In this document: positions 8,050 to 20,108 of the stretch, one piece after another
Position numbering within the stretch: position 1 is the first letter of the stretch
Layout: every line of letters starts with the position of its first letter
NCBI GenBank assembly: GCA_006969385.1
Contig: CP030884.1
Span: 3,472,001-3,536,000 of the forward strand
Length of the DNA: 64,000 nucleotides
Source: Planctomycetaceae bacterium
GTDB lineage: Bacteria; Planctomycetota; Phycisphaerae; UBA1845; UTPLA1
Direction of reading: 5' to 3'
The notes under the pieces: generated by a model
Databases searched by the model: none
Told to the model about the DNA's origin: nothing
Seen by the model: the letters and a program-made list of their open reading frames with translations, nothing else
Program-made: the position numbers and the translations under genes

Positions 8050-11000
8050 ATGATGCCGCGCATACTAATTTTGCTCATTCTGATCGCATGCCCGGTCGCG
8101 ACCGCCCAGCCGCAGGATGCGCCATTTGTGGGCAAGGCAACGACAGAATACCAGCAAGGTGTGCCGAAGCCGTTGCGCATGCCGACCGATGTGGCCGTGG
8201 GCTCGGATGGCAAGGTGTTTATCGCTGATGGTGTGAATAACCGCGTAGTTGTTTTCGATGGTGACGGCAAGTTCATCGAATCGATCGAACAAGTCGGTAA
8301 GGAAAGTCTGTCGCGTCCTGTCGGTGTGGCGCTCGGGCCATCCGGCGCGCTGTGGATCGCGGATACCGGGAATGGTCGGGTTTTACAACGCAATACCGAT
8401 GGATCGCTGGGTACTGTTCTGTCGCCGACGCCTGCCAGTAATGAGACATCTGTCGATATAACCGATGTGGTGATTGATGCGGGCGGCAGGAACGCCTGGC
8501 TCATCGATAACGATCATCATCGCTTGGTACGAATCGATCTGGCGTCCCAAGCGCAGACGGTGGTCGGGCGTTACGGTGAATCGGTCGGGCAGCTCAACTA
8601 TCCCCTAACGTTGGTGTTCGATGAGCGCGGCGATGCGTATGTGCTCGAGTCGATCAATGCGCGCATCAGCATTTTCTCGCCTGACGGGGCACCGCGCCGC
8701 ACGATTTCGCGTTATGGCATCGAACCGGGCGAGTTGTATCGACCGACCGGGATCGCCATCGATCGAGAAGGCCTGCTGTGGGTGGCCGACGCCACCATGG
8801 GGGCGATTCAGATCTTCCGCACTGACGGTCGCTTGCTCGATATCCTGCGCAACGCCGACGGCAGCGTGATGCGGTTCGAGCATTGCATGGGCATCGCGTT
8901 CGATTTCGATGGGCATCTATACGTGACCGAGTTACAAGCCGATCGCGTTCGCAAAGTTGAGATTACGCGCAGTGCCGAGACTGCGCCGGCACGCGCACCG
9001 CGTTCGAGCAGACGTCCGCAACTGGTCGGTCGCCGGGCGCGCAGTTGCACCATCTGTCATATCGAATGGTTCGAGAATTACAACGATACATCGGGCCAAA
9101 CGCTGGTCGAGCCGTTACCCGAGCTGGCGAATGACCCGATCGTCAGTCGCAGCAAGATGTGTTTGAGTTGTCACGACGGCAGCGTCGGAGATTCGCGTGC
9201 CCGCGTGTGGCAGGATCATGGCCATCGAACCGGTATTGTACCGCCGAGCGACATGAAGGTGCCCGATGCATTGCCATTGGTGAATGGTACGATTAAGTGT
9301 CGCACGTGCCACTCGGCGCATACCTCCGGCCAATTCAACGCCGATTTTGCCAAGGCGATTTTTCTGCGCACCGATCAATCCGTGGGGTCGCTTTGTACCA
9401 GTTGCCACACACCGAGCCACGCCGGGATGGAGCACGGCTCGCACCCCATGGGATCGATGAAGGTTGACGTGCCGGTTGAACTCGTCAATGCCGGCGCGCG
9501 GGTGGAGCGCGATGCAACGCAGATAACCTGCGTCGTTTGTCATACGTCGCACGGTTCGCCATACGACAACTTGCTGGTGCTGCCCGCTACTGAAAACACG
9601 TTGTGTACCTCATGTCATGCGGCGCTCACGCCGGAATCCTTTGACGCCGGTATGCACGCATCGCATCCACTCACACCGAGCCTTAATCCGCAGCATCAAC
9701 AAGCCGTCGCCAACCTCGGGATGCGCTTGGGCGAAGACGAACAACTGATCTGCCTTTCCTGCCACGATATGCATCATGCCAAAGGTAAACAGTACCTTTT
9801 GCCGCTGGATATGGCCAATGGTGAGCTATGCCTCGGTTGTCATACCAACATGAAAAGCGTGACCCAAACGACCCACGATCTGCGGCGCTCACGGCCGGAG
9901 GTGGCGAATCGCGCGGGCGTCACGCCGACGAGCGGCGGTCCGTGTAGCAGTTGCCATATGTTTCATCAAGCCGCGCGCACGCCGGAAACATTCGCATTCG
10001 ACAAAGCCGGGCAGTGCCTGTCCTGTCATCAGGCCGATCGCTGCGCAAGTAATAAGCTGCTAGGCGAACGCAACCATCCGGGTGAGTCTTGCCTCGATTG
10101 CCACGATCCGCATACCAACGCGTTCGACCATTTCATGCGCGGTCAACCTGCCGAGGTTTGTTCGAGTTGTCATGCCGATCAGGCGCAGTTAGTTGGTGGT
10201 GGCCACGACGCCGCGCGCCAACGCAGCGCGTGGCCCGAAGTTGCGGCCATGACGGAGGACCGCTGCCTGGCTTGTCACCGACCGCACAGCACGGTCAAAC
10301 AGCAAGGGATGCGAGTAGAGCCGTGCGGGCGTTCAGGCCCGATGGGCGATGATGTGTGCATTGCCTGTCATACCGATGCCGATTGGGATGCGCCGAGTCA
10401 TGTGGCGATGATGCATCCGCGCAGCGTAAAGATTCAGCAAGTAACGCACGGGCTTCCGACCCATCGCGATAGCACCGGCGAAACGTTGGGTTGCCGCACC
10501 TGTCACAATCCGCACGCGCCGCCCAGCCGCGCGGGGGCGCTGTTGCGGGTGGATGCCAACGCCACGGCGACCAGTTTGTGTTTCAAGTGTCATACCGATA
10601 TGAGCGGCGTGGCCTACACCGGTCATGGTGCGGAGGCGCTCACGCATGCCGGGCTCGATGCCGATTCGTGCTTGCCGTGCCATTCGGTGCATGCCAACCC
10701 GGCGCTGGTGGACGAGCGGCTGATGGCACCACGCGCGTGGTGGGCAACGACGACGGTGAACGATCCGACGACGATGTCGGGCGATGACGCGCGTTGTACC
10801 AGTTGCCATCGCAGTGGCGGACCGGCGGCACCCGCGCGCATCGCATCGCACCCGGTGGTGCCGATGAGACAAGTGAACCAGTCCGATTCGGCGGGTTATC
10901 TGCCGCTGTTCGATGGGCAGGGCGAACATTCGGAAACCGGCGCGATAACTTGTCGCACGTGCCACGCACCGCACGGCCAAATCCCGGAGGCAGGCGAGCA

Positions 11001-11193
11001 GAAGCTGGCGGGATTGACCGACGCCGAACGGCGGGCGCAGCGCTTGATGTTACGGCCCTTTAACGCCCCCAACGTCTGTTCGACGTGTCACGGCATGGAC
11101 GCGTTGCGCCGCTTCCTATACTTTCACGATTCCGAAAAACGGGGTGGTTCGTTGGCGAGCGGGCGAATCGGGAGCCGCAACCTCGTACCGTGA
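8050..11193 (+). CDS. NHL-propeller / 20-heme cytochrome c fusion
   Basis: A 1047-residue exported protein. It has a clear signal peptide (MMPRILILLILIACPVATA, cut before Gln). Residues about 25-310 are NHL-type repeats, with recurring segments such as 'PTDVAVGSDGKVFIADGVN', 'RPVGVALGPSGALWIADTGN' and 'RPTGIAIDREGLLWVADA', forming a six-bladed propeller. Residues about 330-1025 hold 20 CXXCH motifs, from CTICH to CSTCH. Many have the doubled-cytochrome spacing with 'CH.PH' or 'CH.xH'. There are no membrane segments after the signal, so the protein is periplasmic or extracellular. It starts 3 bp after the previous stop and is the last gene of the operon. The heme number and length suit a molecular wire. 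The propeller may bind a partner protein or the cell surface. No substrate is evident. Confidence 0.87.
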   Translation: MMPRILILLILIACPVATAQPQDAPFVGKATTEYQQGVPKPLRMPTDVAVGSDGKVFIADGVNNRVVVFDGDGKFIESIEQVGKESLSRPVGVALGPSGALWIADTGNGRVLQRNTDGSLGTVLSPTPASNETSVDITDVVIDAGGRNAWLIDNDHHRLVRIDLASQAQTVVGRYGESVGQLNYPLTLVFDERGDAYVLESINARISIFSPDGAPRRTISRYGIEPGELYRPTGIAIDREGLLWVADATMGAIQIFRTDGRLLDILRNADGSVMRFEHCMGIAFDFDGHLYVTELQADRVRKVEITRSAETAPARAPRSSRRPQLVGRRARSCTICHIEWFENYNDTSGQTLVEPLPELANDPIVSRSKMCLSCHDGSVGDSRARVWQDHGHRTGIVPPSDMKVPDALPLVNGTIKCRTCHSAHTSGQFNADFAKAIFLRTDQSVGSLCTSCHTPSHAGMEHGSHPMGSMKVDVPVELVNAGARVERDATQITCVVCHTSHGSPYDNLLVLPATENTLCTSCHAALTPESFDAGMHASHPLTPSLNPQHQQAVANLGMRLGEDEQLICLSCHDMHHAKGKQYLLPLDMANGELCLGCHTNMKSVTQTTHDLRRSRPEVANRAGVTPTSGGPCSSCHMFHQAARTPETFAFDKAGQCLSCHQADRCASNKLLGERNHPGESCLDCHDPHTNAFDHFMRGQPAEVCSSCHADQAQLVGGGHDAARQRSAWPEVAAMTEDRCLACHRPHSTVKQQGMRVEPCGRSGPMGDDVCIACHTDADWDAPSHVAMMHPRSVKIQQVTHGLPTHRDSTGETLGCRTCHNPHAPPSRAGALLRVDANATATSLCFKCHTDMSGVAYTGHGAEALTHAGLDADSCLPCHSVHANPALVDERLMAPRAWWATTTVNDPTTMSGDDARCTSCHRSGGPAAPARIASHPVVPMRQVNQSDSAGYLPLFDGQGEHSETGAITCRTCHAPHGQIPEAGEQKLAGLTDAERRAQRLMLRPFNAPNVCSTCHGMDALRRFLYFHDSEKRGGSLASGRIGSRNLVP

Positions 11194-11312
11194 GCGCGTC
11201 AATGCGTTTAATAGTCATCGACGGTCCGAAGTTTCACACAACACGACGAAGCCCTCGTTCGACCAAAGAGGACAATCGTCTAATTAAAGCGATTTTTGAA
11301 AGGACAATTCCA

Positions 11313-12100
11313 ATGAAAGCGAATTCGTTTTTAACGAGCCTTTTGCTTTGCAGCGCGTTGGCCCTAACGGGCTGTCGCGAAGAAGGTCCGCGGCCCGCAC
11401 CGTCGGAAGCCACCGCGCGAGACACGAAGGAACCCGCCACGGCTCGAAGCAGGATCAGGCGGATGACGAAGAAGCGCTGAAAGAGTTTCTTAGCGGCAAC
11501 AAGAAAACCGCCGCGCAGCCCGCAGCCGGCACCGACGCCCTGCCGCCCGGACATCCGCCCATCGATATGGGCCGCGGCGCGCGCAAAGCGCAAGGCAATG
11601 CGGCCGGCCCATCACAAAAAGCGAACCTGCCGCCGTTGGAATACGAGGCACCGGCAGGTTGGAAAGAGAACCCGCCCTCGCGCATGTTTCGCGCCGCGGA
11701 GTTCGATATCCCGAGCGCGACGGAAGGCGGCGAAAACGCACAGATGATCGTCTATTACTTCGGCCCCGGTCAGGGCGGCGGCGTGGAAGACAATCTCGCG
11801 CGCTGGAAGGGGATGTTCACCACCGAAGACGGCCAACCGGTCGGCGACGATGCCGTTGCAATCGAAAAGATGGAAACCAACGGCCTGACCGTGACGACTA
11901 TCGATGTGAAGGGTCATTATTCCGACATGATGTCGCGCCCCAATCAGGCCGGTCCGACCAACGAGGCCTATCGCTTGCTCGGTGCGATTGTGGAAACGCA
12001 GGACGGCAAGTGGTTCTTTAAGGGCGTCGGCCCCGCGCCGACGATGGACGCGAACCGTGATGCGTTTATGGCAATGCTAAAGACCATGAATCGACCGTAA
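11313..12100 (+). pseudogene. Lipoprotein gene interrupted by a single frameshift
   Basis: From the ATG at 11313 (AAAGGA about 9 bp upstream) the first frame encodes a lipoprotein signal, MKANSFLTSLLLCSALALTG followed by Cys, then runs to a stop at 11480. A second, offset frame encodes the remaining acidic linker and a C-terminal domain of about 160 residues ('EYEAPAGWKENPPSRMFRAA', 'VYYFGPGQGGGVEDNLARW') ending at 12100. The two fit if one base is missing near 11440-11446: '..DTKEPATA' joins '..GSKQDQADDEEALKEF'. No slippery heptamer is visible, so a sequencing indel or recent mutation is likelier than programmed shifting. I recall the C-terminal domain from unnamed planctomycete proteins but give it no function. 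Bidirectional terminator downstream. Confidence 0.7.
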
Positions 12101-12156
12101 GGCGACTTACATTAGACCATTTCACGAATGCCTGTGTGCCCGGATGATTTGTCAGC

Positions 12157-12188
12157 GTCCACCGGCAAATAGCCGGTGCCACAACGCA
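12157..12188 (-). repeat. Dispersed palindromic repeat (GGCACCGG type)
   Basis: Read on the minus strand this is GTGGCACCGGCTATTTGCCG followed by GTG. It matches copies at 23263 and 55232 in the flanking TGTGGCACCGG and in forming a short hairpin (CACCGGC/GCCGGTG). Confidence 0.5.
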
Positions 12189-12272
12189 GCGGGCGCTATC
12201 AAACGTGCACTGGTGTAGGCACCCCCAACGAATTTGTACCGAGAGTGCGACGAGGCATTAGTTGGCATTAAG

Positions 12273-12305
12273 AAAAGAGCGGCGTCGCGCAGACGCCGCT
12301 CTTTT
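12273..12305. terminator. Bidirectional terminator between convergent genes
   Basis: A perfect 14-bp stem AAAAGAGCGGCGTC (12273-12286) / GACGCCGCTCTTTT (12292-12305) has A/T tracts on both sides. It serves both the lipoprotein gene (plus) and katG (minus). Confidence 0.9.
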
Positions 12306-12348
12306 ATTTTGCAAATCCGATGTAGAAGTTAAGCCAATCACGCATGCG

Positions 12349-15155
<2,807 letters not shown>

Positions 15156-17708
15156 CTAGCCCCAATAGATCAACCCCGTATCGAAGCGGTGCGGCAAGTC
15201 GCCATGTTTCGGCAATACGCGCACGGCGTAACCGTGCCGACCGCTGCGTTCGCACGGCAAGGCACCTTCATACCAAAAGCCATGACCGTCGGCGGGTTGG
15301 TCGCAGGTCATCGTGCGGCTGCGGCCTTCGACGAGATCGCCGTGCGGCCCTAACGGGCCGCCGTACAGCTCGACCGACACGCTATCGGCGCTGATATCGC
15401 CGAGGTTCACACGTGCCCGAATCGCAATCTCGCTGCCGACGCGCACTTCGTCTTCGGCACGCTTCTGCACTTCTTCGACGCGCACGGCGCTCCACTTTTG
15501 GGCGAGGTCGCGCTTCCAGTGCGATAAGCGCTTGGCACGCTCGTATTTGTTTTCGTGCAAGGCGCGGCGACGTTCGGCCGTTGGCACGTACAGCAGCTTG
15601 GCGTATTCCTTCAACATGCGCGCCGTTGAGAAGCGCGGTGAAATCGTCGCCATCGAACTCTTCATGCGGCTGATCCAACGACGCGGCAATTGATCGGCCC
15701 CGCGATCGTAGAACAGCGGCACGATCTCTTTTTCGAGCATCTCGTAAATGGTTTCGCCGGTCAGATGATCGCGGAAACCCGGATCGTCGTAGGGCGGCTC
15801 GTCGATCGCCCAGCCGTTTTCACCATCGTAGGCTTCGGGCCACCACCCATCGAGCACAGAGAAGTTCAAGCCGCCGTTGGGGCAAACCTTCATGCCGCTG
15901 GTACCCGATGCTTCGCGCGGTTTGATCGGATTGTTGAGCCAGACATCCACGCCTTGCACCAACATGCGACCGACCGTCATGTCGTAGTTTTCGATGAAGA
16001 CGATGCGCCTGCGGAACTCGGGGCGATTCACGTATCCGAGGATGTTCTTGATGATCTCTTTGCCGTTGTCGTCGCGCGGGTGCGCCTTGCCGGAGAAGAT
16101 GATTTGCACGGGGCGATCGGTGCTGCCGAGGATTTTCAACAAGCGCGTGGGGTCGCGGAAGATCAGGTCGCCGCGCTTGTAGGGCGCGAAGCGACGGGCA
16201 AAGCCGATGGTCAGCGCTTCGGGGTCGAGACATTCTTCGGCAGCTTTGATCTCTGCCGGCGGGGCGGCGCGGCGGCGGAGCTGATCGCGCAGGCGGCGGC
16301 GGGCAAAGGCGACCAATGCCAAGCGCCGTCGTTCGTGCACGCGCCACAGTTCGACATCGGGAATGTCGTCAACGCGTTCCCATGTGTTTGGATTATCCAC
16401 ACTGTCGGCGCGGCCGGTGCCGAGATAGCTGTCGAGTAGGTGGGCCATTTCCGGCGCGATCCAGGTCTCGGTATGAATGCCGTTGGTCACGCTGGCGATC
16501 GGCACTTCTTCTTTCGGCGCGCCGGGCCAAACATTGTGCCACATCTTGCGCGATACGTGGCCGTGCAAGGCGCTCACGCCGTTGGCCGCGCCGGCCAATC
16601 GTAAGGCCAAAACGGCCATCGAGAATTTCTCGGCCGAATTATCCGCCTGAATTTTGCCGAGCGCTTCGAACTCATCCATGGAAAGATTCAAATTGCGCAC
16701 GTAGGGCTCGATGTATTTTTCGAGCAACGCGCGCGGAAAGTGGTCGATGCCGGCGGGCACCGGCGTATGCGTGGTAAAGACGTTGCTCGTCATCACGGCT
16801 TCGCGCGCTTCGCCGAAGTCGAGCTTGTGTTCCGTCATCACCTGACGAATGCGCTCGACGGCCAGAAACGCCGCATGGCCCTCGTTCATATGGCAGACGG
16901 TCGGTCGCTTGTTGATAGCGTCGAGCGCGCGAATGCCACCAATGCCGAGCAAGACCTCTTGCCGGATGCGCATTTCTTCGTCACCGGCATAGAGGCGCGA
17001 GGTGAGCGCGCGATCGTCGGGAGAGTTTTCGGCCATGTCCGCGTCGAGCAGATAGAGCGGCACGCGACCGACTTGGGCACGCCAGATTTGAGCCTTGACG
17101 GTACGCGCTCCGATTTGCACTTCGATGGTCGGCTGCTTGCCGTCTGGGCCGAATTCCTGATGCAACGGAGCCTGGAAGAAGTCGAGCGCGGGGTAATCTT
17201 CGAGCTGCCAACCGTCGGTGGCCAAGCGCTGCTGAAAGTATCCATCGCGGTAGAGCAAACCGACGCCGACCAATGGGATGCCCAAGTCGCTGGCGCTCTT
17301 CAAGTGATCACCCGCCAGAATGCCGAGACCACCGGAGTAAATCGGCAAGGCTTCGTGCAGGCCGAACTCCATCGAGAAGTAGGCGATGCGTTCGTCTTTC
17401 AAGCCGGGAAACTTGGCGTCGAACCAGCTTTCGCGCGTCATGTAGTGGTTGAACAAATCCATGGTGCGCTCGAGCGCGGCCAAATAGCCCGAGTCGCGCG
17501 CCGCCTGATCGAGCCGCGACTGCGAGACGTGGGCCAGTAGCCGTACCGGGTTGCCGACGACGTCGTCCCACAAATCCGGATCGAGCCGACGAAACAACTC
17601 GCGCGCGGGTTCGTTCCAGCTATACCACAGGTTGTGGGCCAACTCGCGCAGTGGGGCGAGGGCGTCTGGAATGGCAGGCACGACGGTGTAGGTACGCAGT
17701 TTCAACAT
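15156..17708 (-). CDS. glgP: Alpha-glucan phosphorylase
   Basis: Cytoplasmic PLP enzyme releasing glucose-1-phosphate from glycogen or maltodextrin. The 850-residue length and architecture match the bacterial/archaeal alpha-glucan phosphorylase subfamily (TIGR02094 type) rather than classical GlgP. It starts with a DUF3417-like domain ('LRELAHNLWYSWNEPARELF', residues 22-41). The glucan-binding 'YSGGLGILAGDHLKSASDLG' stretch follows near 124-143. The PLP-lysine region 'EASGTSGMK' lies near residue 600, followed by 'VLDGWWPEAYDGENGW'. It starts 7 bp after the stop of the upstream epimerase gene on the same strand, so the two are probably co-transcribed. A C-terminal extension of about 90 residues (beta-rich) is also typical of the subfamily. 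Confidence 0.93.
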   Translation of the reverse strand: MLKLRTYTVVPAIPDALAPLRELAHNLWYSWNEPARELFRRLDPDLWDDVVGNPVRLLAHVSQSRLDQAARDSGYLAALERTMDLFNHYMTRESWFDAKFPGLKDERIAYFSMEFGLHEALPIYSGGLGILAGDHLKSASDLGIPLVGVGLLYRDGYFQQRLATDGWQLEDYPALDFFQAPLHQEFGPDGKQPTIEVQIGARTVKAQIWRAQVGRVPLYLLDADMAENSPDDRALTSRLYAGDEEMRIRQEVLLGIGGIRALDAINKRPTVCHMNEGHAAFLAVERIRQVMTEHKLDFGEAREAVMTSNVFTTHTPVPAGIDHFPRALLEKYIEPYVRNLNLSMDEFEALGKIQADNSAEKFSMAVLALRLAGAANGVSALHGHVSRKMWHNVWPGAPKEEVPIASVTNGIHTETWIAPEMAHLLDSYLGTGRADSVDNPNTWERVDDIPDVELWRVHERRRLALVAFARRRLRDQLRRRAAPPAEIKAAEECLDPEALTIGFARRFAPYKRGDLIFRDPTRLLKILGSTDRPVQIIFSGKAHPRDDNGKEIIKNILGYVNRPEFRRRIVFIENYDMTVGRMLVQGVDVWLNNPIKPREASGTSGMKVCPNGGLNFSVLDGWWPEAYDGENGWAIDEPPYDDPGFRDHLTGETIYEMLEKEIVPLFYDRGADQLPRRWISRMKSSMATISPRFSTARMLKEYAKLLYVPTAERRRALHENKYERAKRLSHWKRDLAQKWSAVRVEEVQKRAEDEVRVGSEIAIRARVNLGDISADSVSVELYGGPLGPHGDLVEGRSRTMTCDQPADGHGFWYEGALPCERSGRHGYAVRVLPKHGDLPHRFDTGLIYWG

Positions 17709-17715
17709 CAGTGAT

Positions 17716-18657
17716 CTATGCTCCGCGCTGGGTGTACCAGCGAATCGTCTCGGTTAGGCCATCTTCGATGCTCACGCTGGGTTCGTACCCGATGAGCTGC
17801 TGTGCTTTGGATATATCGGCAAGCGAGTGCTTGATATCGCCCGCGCGCTGCGGCACATATTCGGGCTGTACGTGCTTGCCCAGCGCTTCGTTGATCATAG
17901 CGATGATGCGGTTGACGCTGATGGCAGTACCGCAGGCGATGTTCATCACCTGACCCGACGCGTCGTCGCCGGCCGTCGCCGCTTTTAGATTGGCGTTCAC
18001 CACGTTCTTGATGAAGGTGAAATCGCGCGTTTGCTCGCCGTCGCCATATACCGTCGGCGGGCGGTCTTCGTTGATGGCCGTGATGAAGGCCGGAATAGCG
18101 GCGGCGTATTGGCTTTTCGGATTTTGCCGTGGGCCGAAGACGTTGAAATATCGCAGGGCGATGGTCGACAAGCCAAAGCACGTCGCGAATACGTTGCAGT
18201 AATGTTCGCCCGTTAACTTCTGCACCGCATAGGGGCTTAGCGGTTGGCTGGCCATCGATTCGACCTTGGGCTGTACTTGCGTCTCACCATAGGCCGAACT
18301 GCTGGCGGCATAAACGACGCGACGAACACCGGCGTCGCGCGCGGCCATCAGCAATCCAAAGGTACCGTCGATGTTGGCCGCGTGGCTGGGGTAAGGTTGG
18401 TCGATCGAACGCGGAACGGAGGGCACGGCGGCCTGGTGGAAGATCACGTCGACGCCATGGCAAACGCGTTGGCAGGTTGCGGCATCGATAATGCTGCCTT
18501 CGACGACATCGATCTTGTCGCCATGGTGGGCGATGTTGGCGCGATTGCCGGAGCTAAAGTCGTCTATCACGCGCACGGCATAGCCCGCACCTAGTAGACC
18601 ATCCACCAGATGAGAGCCAATAAAGCCGGCACCGCCGGTGACCAAAGCGAGTTTCAT
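17716..18657 (-). CDS. NAD-dependent sugar-nucleotide epimerase, UDP-GlcNAc/UDP-Glc 4-epimerase type
   Basis: Extended short-chain dehydrogenase of 313 residues, acting on a nucleotide sugar in the cytoplasm. The ATG at 18657 has GGAGG 7 bp upstream. The longer frame upstream is not needed. An N-terminal Rossmann motif TGGAGFIGSH, a catalytic Ser/Tyr/Lys set ('AASSSAYG', then YAVQK) and 'RYFNVFGPRQ' are all present. The 'VPSVPRSIDQP' segment resembles WbpP-like UDP-GlcNAc C4-epimerases more than GalE. It precedes glgP, which makes glucose-1-phosphate, so a UDP-glucose substrate is also possible. The family is sure, the exact substrate is not. Confidence 0.87.
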   Translation of the reverse strand: MKLALVTGGAGFIGSHLVDGLLGAGYAVRVIDDFSSGNRANIAHHGDKIDVVEGSIIDAATCQRVCHGVDVIFHQAAVPSVPRSIDQPYPSHAANIDGTFGLLMAARDAGVRRVVYAASSSAYGETQVQPKVESMASQPLSPYAVQKLTGEHYCNVFATCFGLSTIALRYFNVFGPRQNPKSQYAAAIPAFITAINEDRPPTVYGDGEQTRDFTFIKNVVNANLKAATAGDDASGQVMNIACGTAISVNRIIAMINEALGKHVQPEYVPQRAGDIKHSLADISKAQQLIGYEPSVSIEDGLTETIRWYTQRGA

Positions 18658-18902
18658 ACTGCGCCTCCCGCGCTGATAGAGCGTAGCACCGAAGCGCGTA
18701 TGCTTCGCTCCGATAACGTAAGCGAACCGCCAGCCCGGCAGCACGCCAGATCCTGTCGTTTATGTCGTCTCTCGAGTGGAATGGGGTCACCTGTGATTTG
18801 CTGCCGACATCGCATGGCATTTTATTCGGACGCAGCAAGACGTCACGGGGTTGTCCGGGCTGAAACAGTTGCAAGCGCGGGACAGCGGCGGTTGGACATC
18901 GA

Positions 18903-19769
18903 TTAGATCGTCTCAACCTCGACCCCGACGACCGGAATGCCGTGGGACTTGGCGAGTTGCAGCGTCTTTTCACGCTCGATGATGAGCGTCTTGCCCGCTT
19001 CGATGGCGAGGCCACCGGCCTTGTGCTGGGCCAGTTTTTCAATGGTGTTGGGGCCAATGGTGGGAACGTCGAAGCGCATGTCCTGGTTGGGCTTGCCCAA
19101 TTTGATCAGCAGCCAACCGCCGCCGGGGCAGAGGTCACCCGCCCGCTCGATCATGCGGTCGGTGCCTTCGATGGCTTCGACGGCAATGACGTCTTTGTCC
19201 TTCACGGCAATGGCCTGACCAATGTCGAGGCGACCGAGTTCGCGCACCAGCGGCAGACCGAAGGCGAGGTCGGCCTCGCCGCGCGGTGAGAGGCGATTGG
19301 GCGTGAGGGTGCCGACGTCGGCCATGGCTTCCGGGCAATATTGGGTCGAATCCACGAAATCGATTCCTCGTTCGCGCATGTGCTCGACGACGGCCAGAAA
19401 GAGGCTGTCATTACGGCGGTCGCGCGCCTTTTTAAACCAGACGCGCAGGCTAGCCCAATCGGGGCGATAGGCCAACATCAGGCCCAAGCGCGACATGCCC
19501 ATCGGCCGGCTCTTGCGGACGCGACCGGCCATGACGACTTCGCGGACGCCTTCGCGAACCAGGCAGCGCGTCCATCTGCCCAGCCGAGCGACACCGGCTT
19601 CGTAGAAGCGGTCGGCGAGTGATTCGAGGATGGGGTCGTAATTGTGTTTGAGGCCGACGACCACTAAATGACGACCGGCCCGCTTGGCCCCGCGCGCGAC
19701 CATGATGGGGAATTGGCCTTCGCCGGCGATGAGGCCGAGGGGGGAGGTGGAGGTCGAAGTGGCGGTCAT
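18903..19769 (-). CDS. lpxI: LpxI-like UDP-2,3-diacylglucosamine pyrophosphatase (DUF1009)
   Basis: Cytoplasmic enzyme of lipid A synthesis hydrolysing UDP-2,3-diacylglucosamine to lipid X in bacteria that lack LpxH. The ATG at 19769 gives 288 residues. The longer frame upstream is encoded by a low-complexity repeat (19796-19868) and is rejected. The N-terminus has the family motif 'GLIAGEGQFPIMVARGAK', and the C-terminal half has 'DVPTIGPNTIEKLAQHKAGG' and 'EAGKTLIIERE'. These match DUF1009/LpxI. No strong ribosome-binding site is visible. Other lpx genes are not in the window. Its presence suggests an LPS-type outer membrane. Confidence 0.85.
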   Translation of the reverse strand: MTATSTSTSPLGLIAGEGQFPIMVARGAKRAGRHLVVVGLKHNYDPILESLADRFYEAGVARLGRWTRCLVREGVREVVMAGRVRKSRPMGMSRLGLMLAYRPDWASLRVWFKKARDRRNDSLFLAVVEHMRERGIDFVDSTQYCPEAMADVGTLTPNRLSPRGEADLAFGLPLVRELGRLDIGQAIAVKDKDVIAVEAIEGTDRMIERAGDLCPGGGWLLIKLGKPNQDMRFDVPTIGPNTIEKLAQHKAGGLAIEAGKTLIIEREKTLQLAKSHGIPVVGVEVETI

Positions 19770-19795
19770 GGTGGAGAATTGTACGGCGGGGGTGG

Positions 19796-19868
19796 AATTG
19801 AGAATGGCGAGAAGCGAAGGGCGAAAGGCGGAATGCAAAATGAAAAATGCAAAATGCAAATTTGGCAC
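19796..19868 (+). repeat. Low-complexity purine-rich dispersed repeat
   Basis: It begins ATTGAGAATGGCGA, passes through GAAGCGAAGGGCGAAAGGCG and ends in AATGAAAAATGCAAAATGCA-type units. A related, longer copy with the same beginning is at 37441-37553. Confidence 0.6.
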
Positions 19869-19967
19869 ATTCAAGTAGCGAAGTTTTTAGTACAGAGTGA
19901 GCATTGCGGATGAGGTTCAATTAAATGGTATGAAATTGAGGGTGTATCGAATCTTAAGTCGATGCGT

Positions 19968-19992
19968 CAGAGCTGTGGCCTGTGGCCGCATG
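19968..19992 (+). repeat. Dispersed repeat A (GCGGCCTGTGGCCGCATG type)
   Basis: The copy reads CAGAGCTGTGGCCTGTGGCC then GCATG. It matches copies at 30759, 37637, 38364 and (reverse) 43904. The core pairs GCGGCC with GGCCGC around TGT. This copy lies upstream of the DUF309 start. Confidence 0.75.
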
Positions 19993-20108
19993 ATTGTCTG
20001 CGCTTTGAAACGAGCCCTTTAGATTCGCCTGTTGTGCAAACGTGTGTTACGGCGTTGCACGTAATCTTAAAATGGTACGTCACCGCATTCCCGTTTACAG
20101 TCTCGATC

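Larger units (their letters stand above)
19770..20108. other. 339-bp divergent spacer carrying two repeat elements
   Basis: The spacer lies between lpxI (minus) and the DUF309 gene (plus). It contains the purine-rich repeat at 19796-19868 and the palindromic repeat at 19968-19992. No further gene, promoter or operator could be assigned with confidence. Confidence 0.5.

Noticed and set aside
11440..11446. Programmed ribosomal frameshift in the lipoprotein gene
   Set aside because: No slippery heptamer or downstream stimulatory structure is visible at the frame junction.
15690..17540. Plus-strand frames opposite glgP (15690-16439, 16740-17540)
   Set aside because: Antisense shadows of a clear phosphorylase gene. 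No protein-like features.
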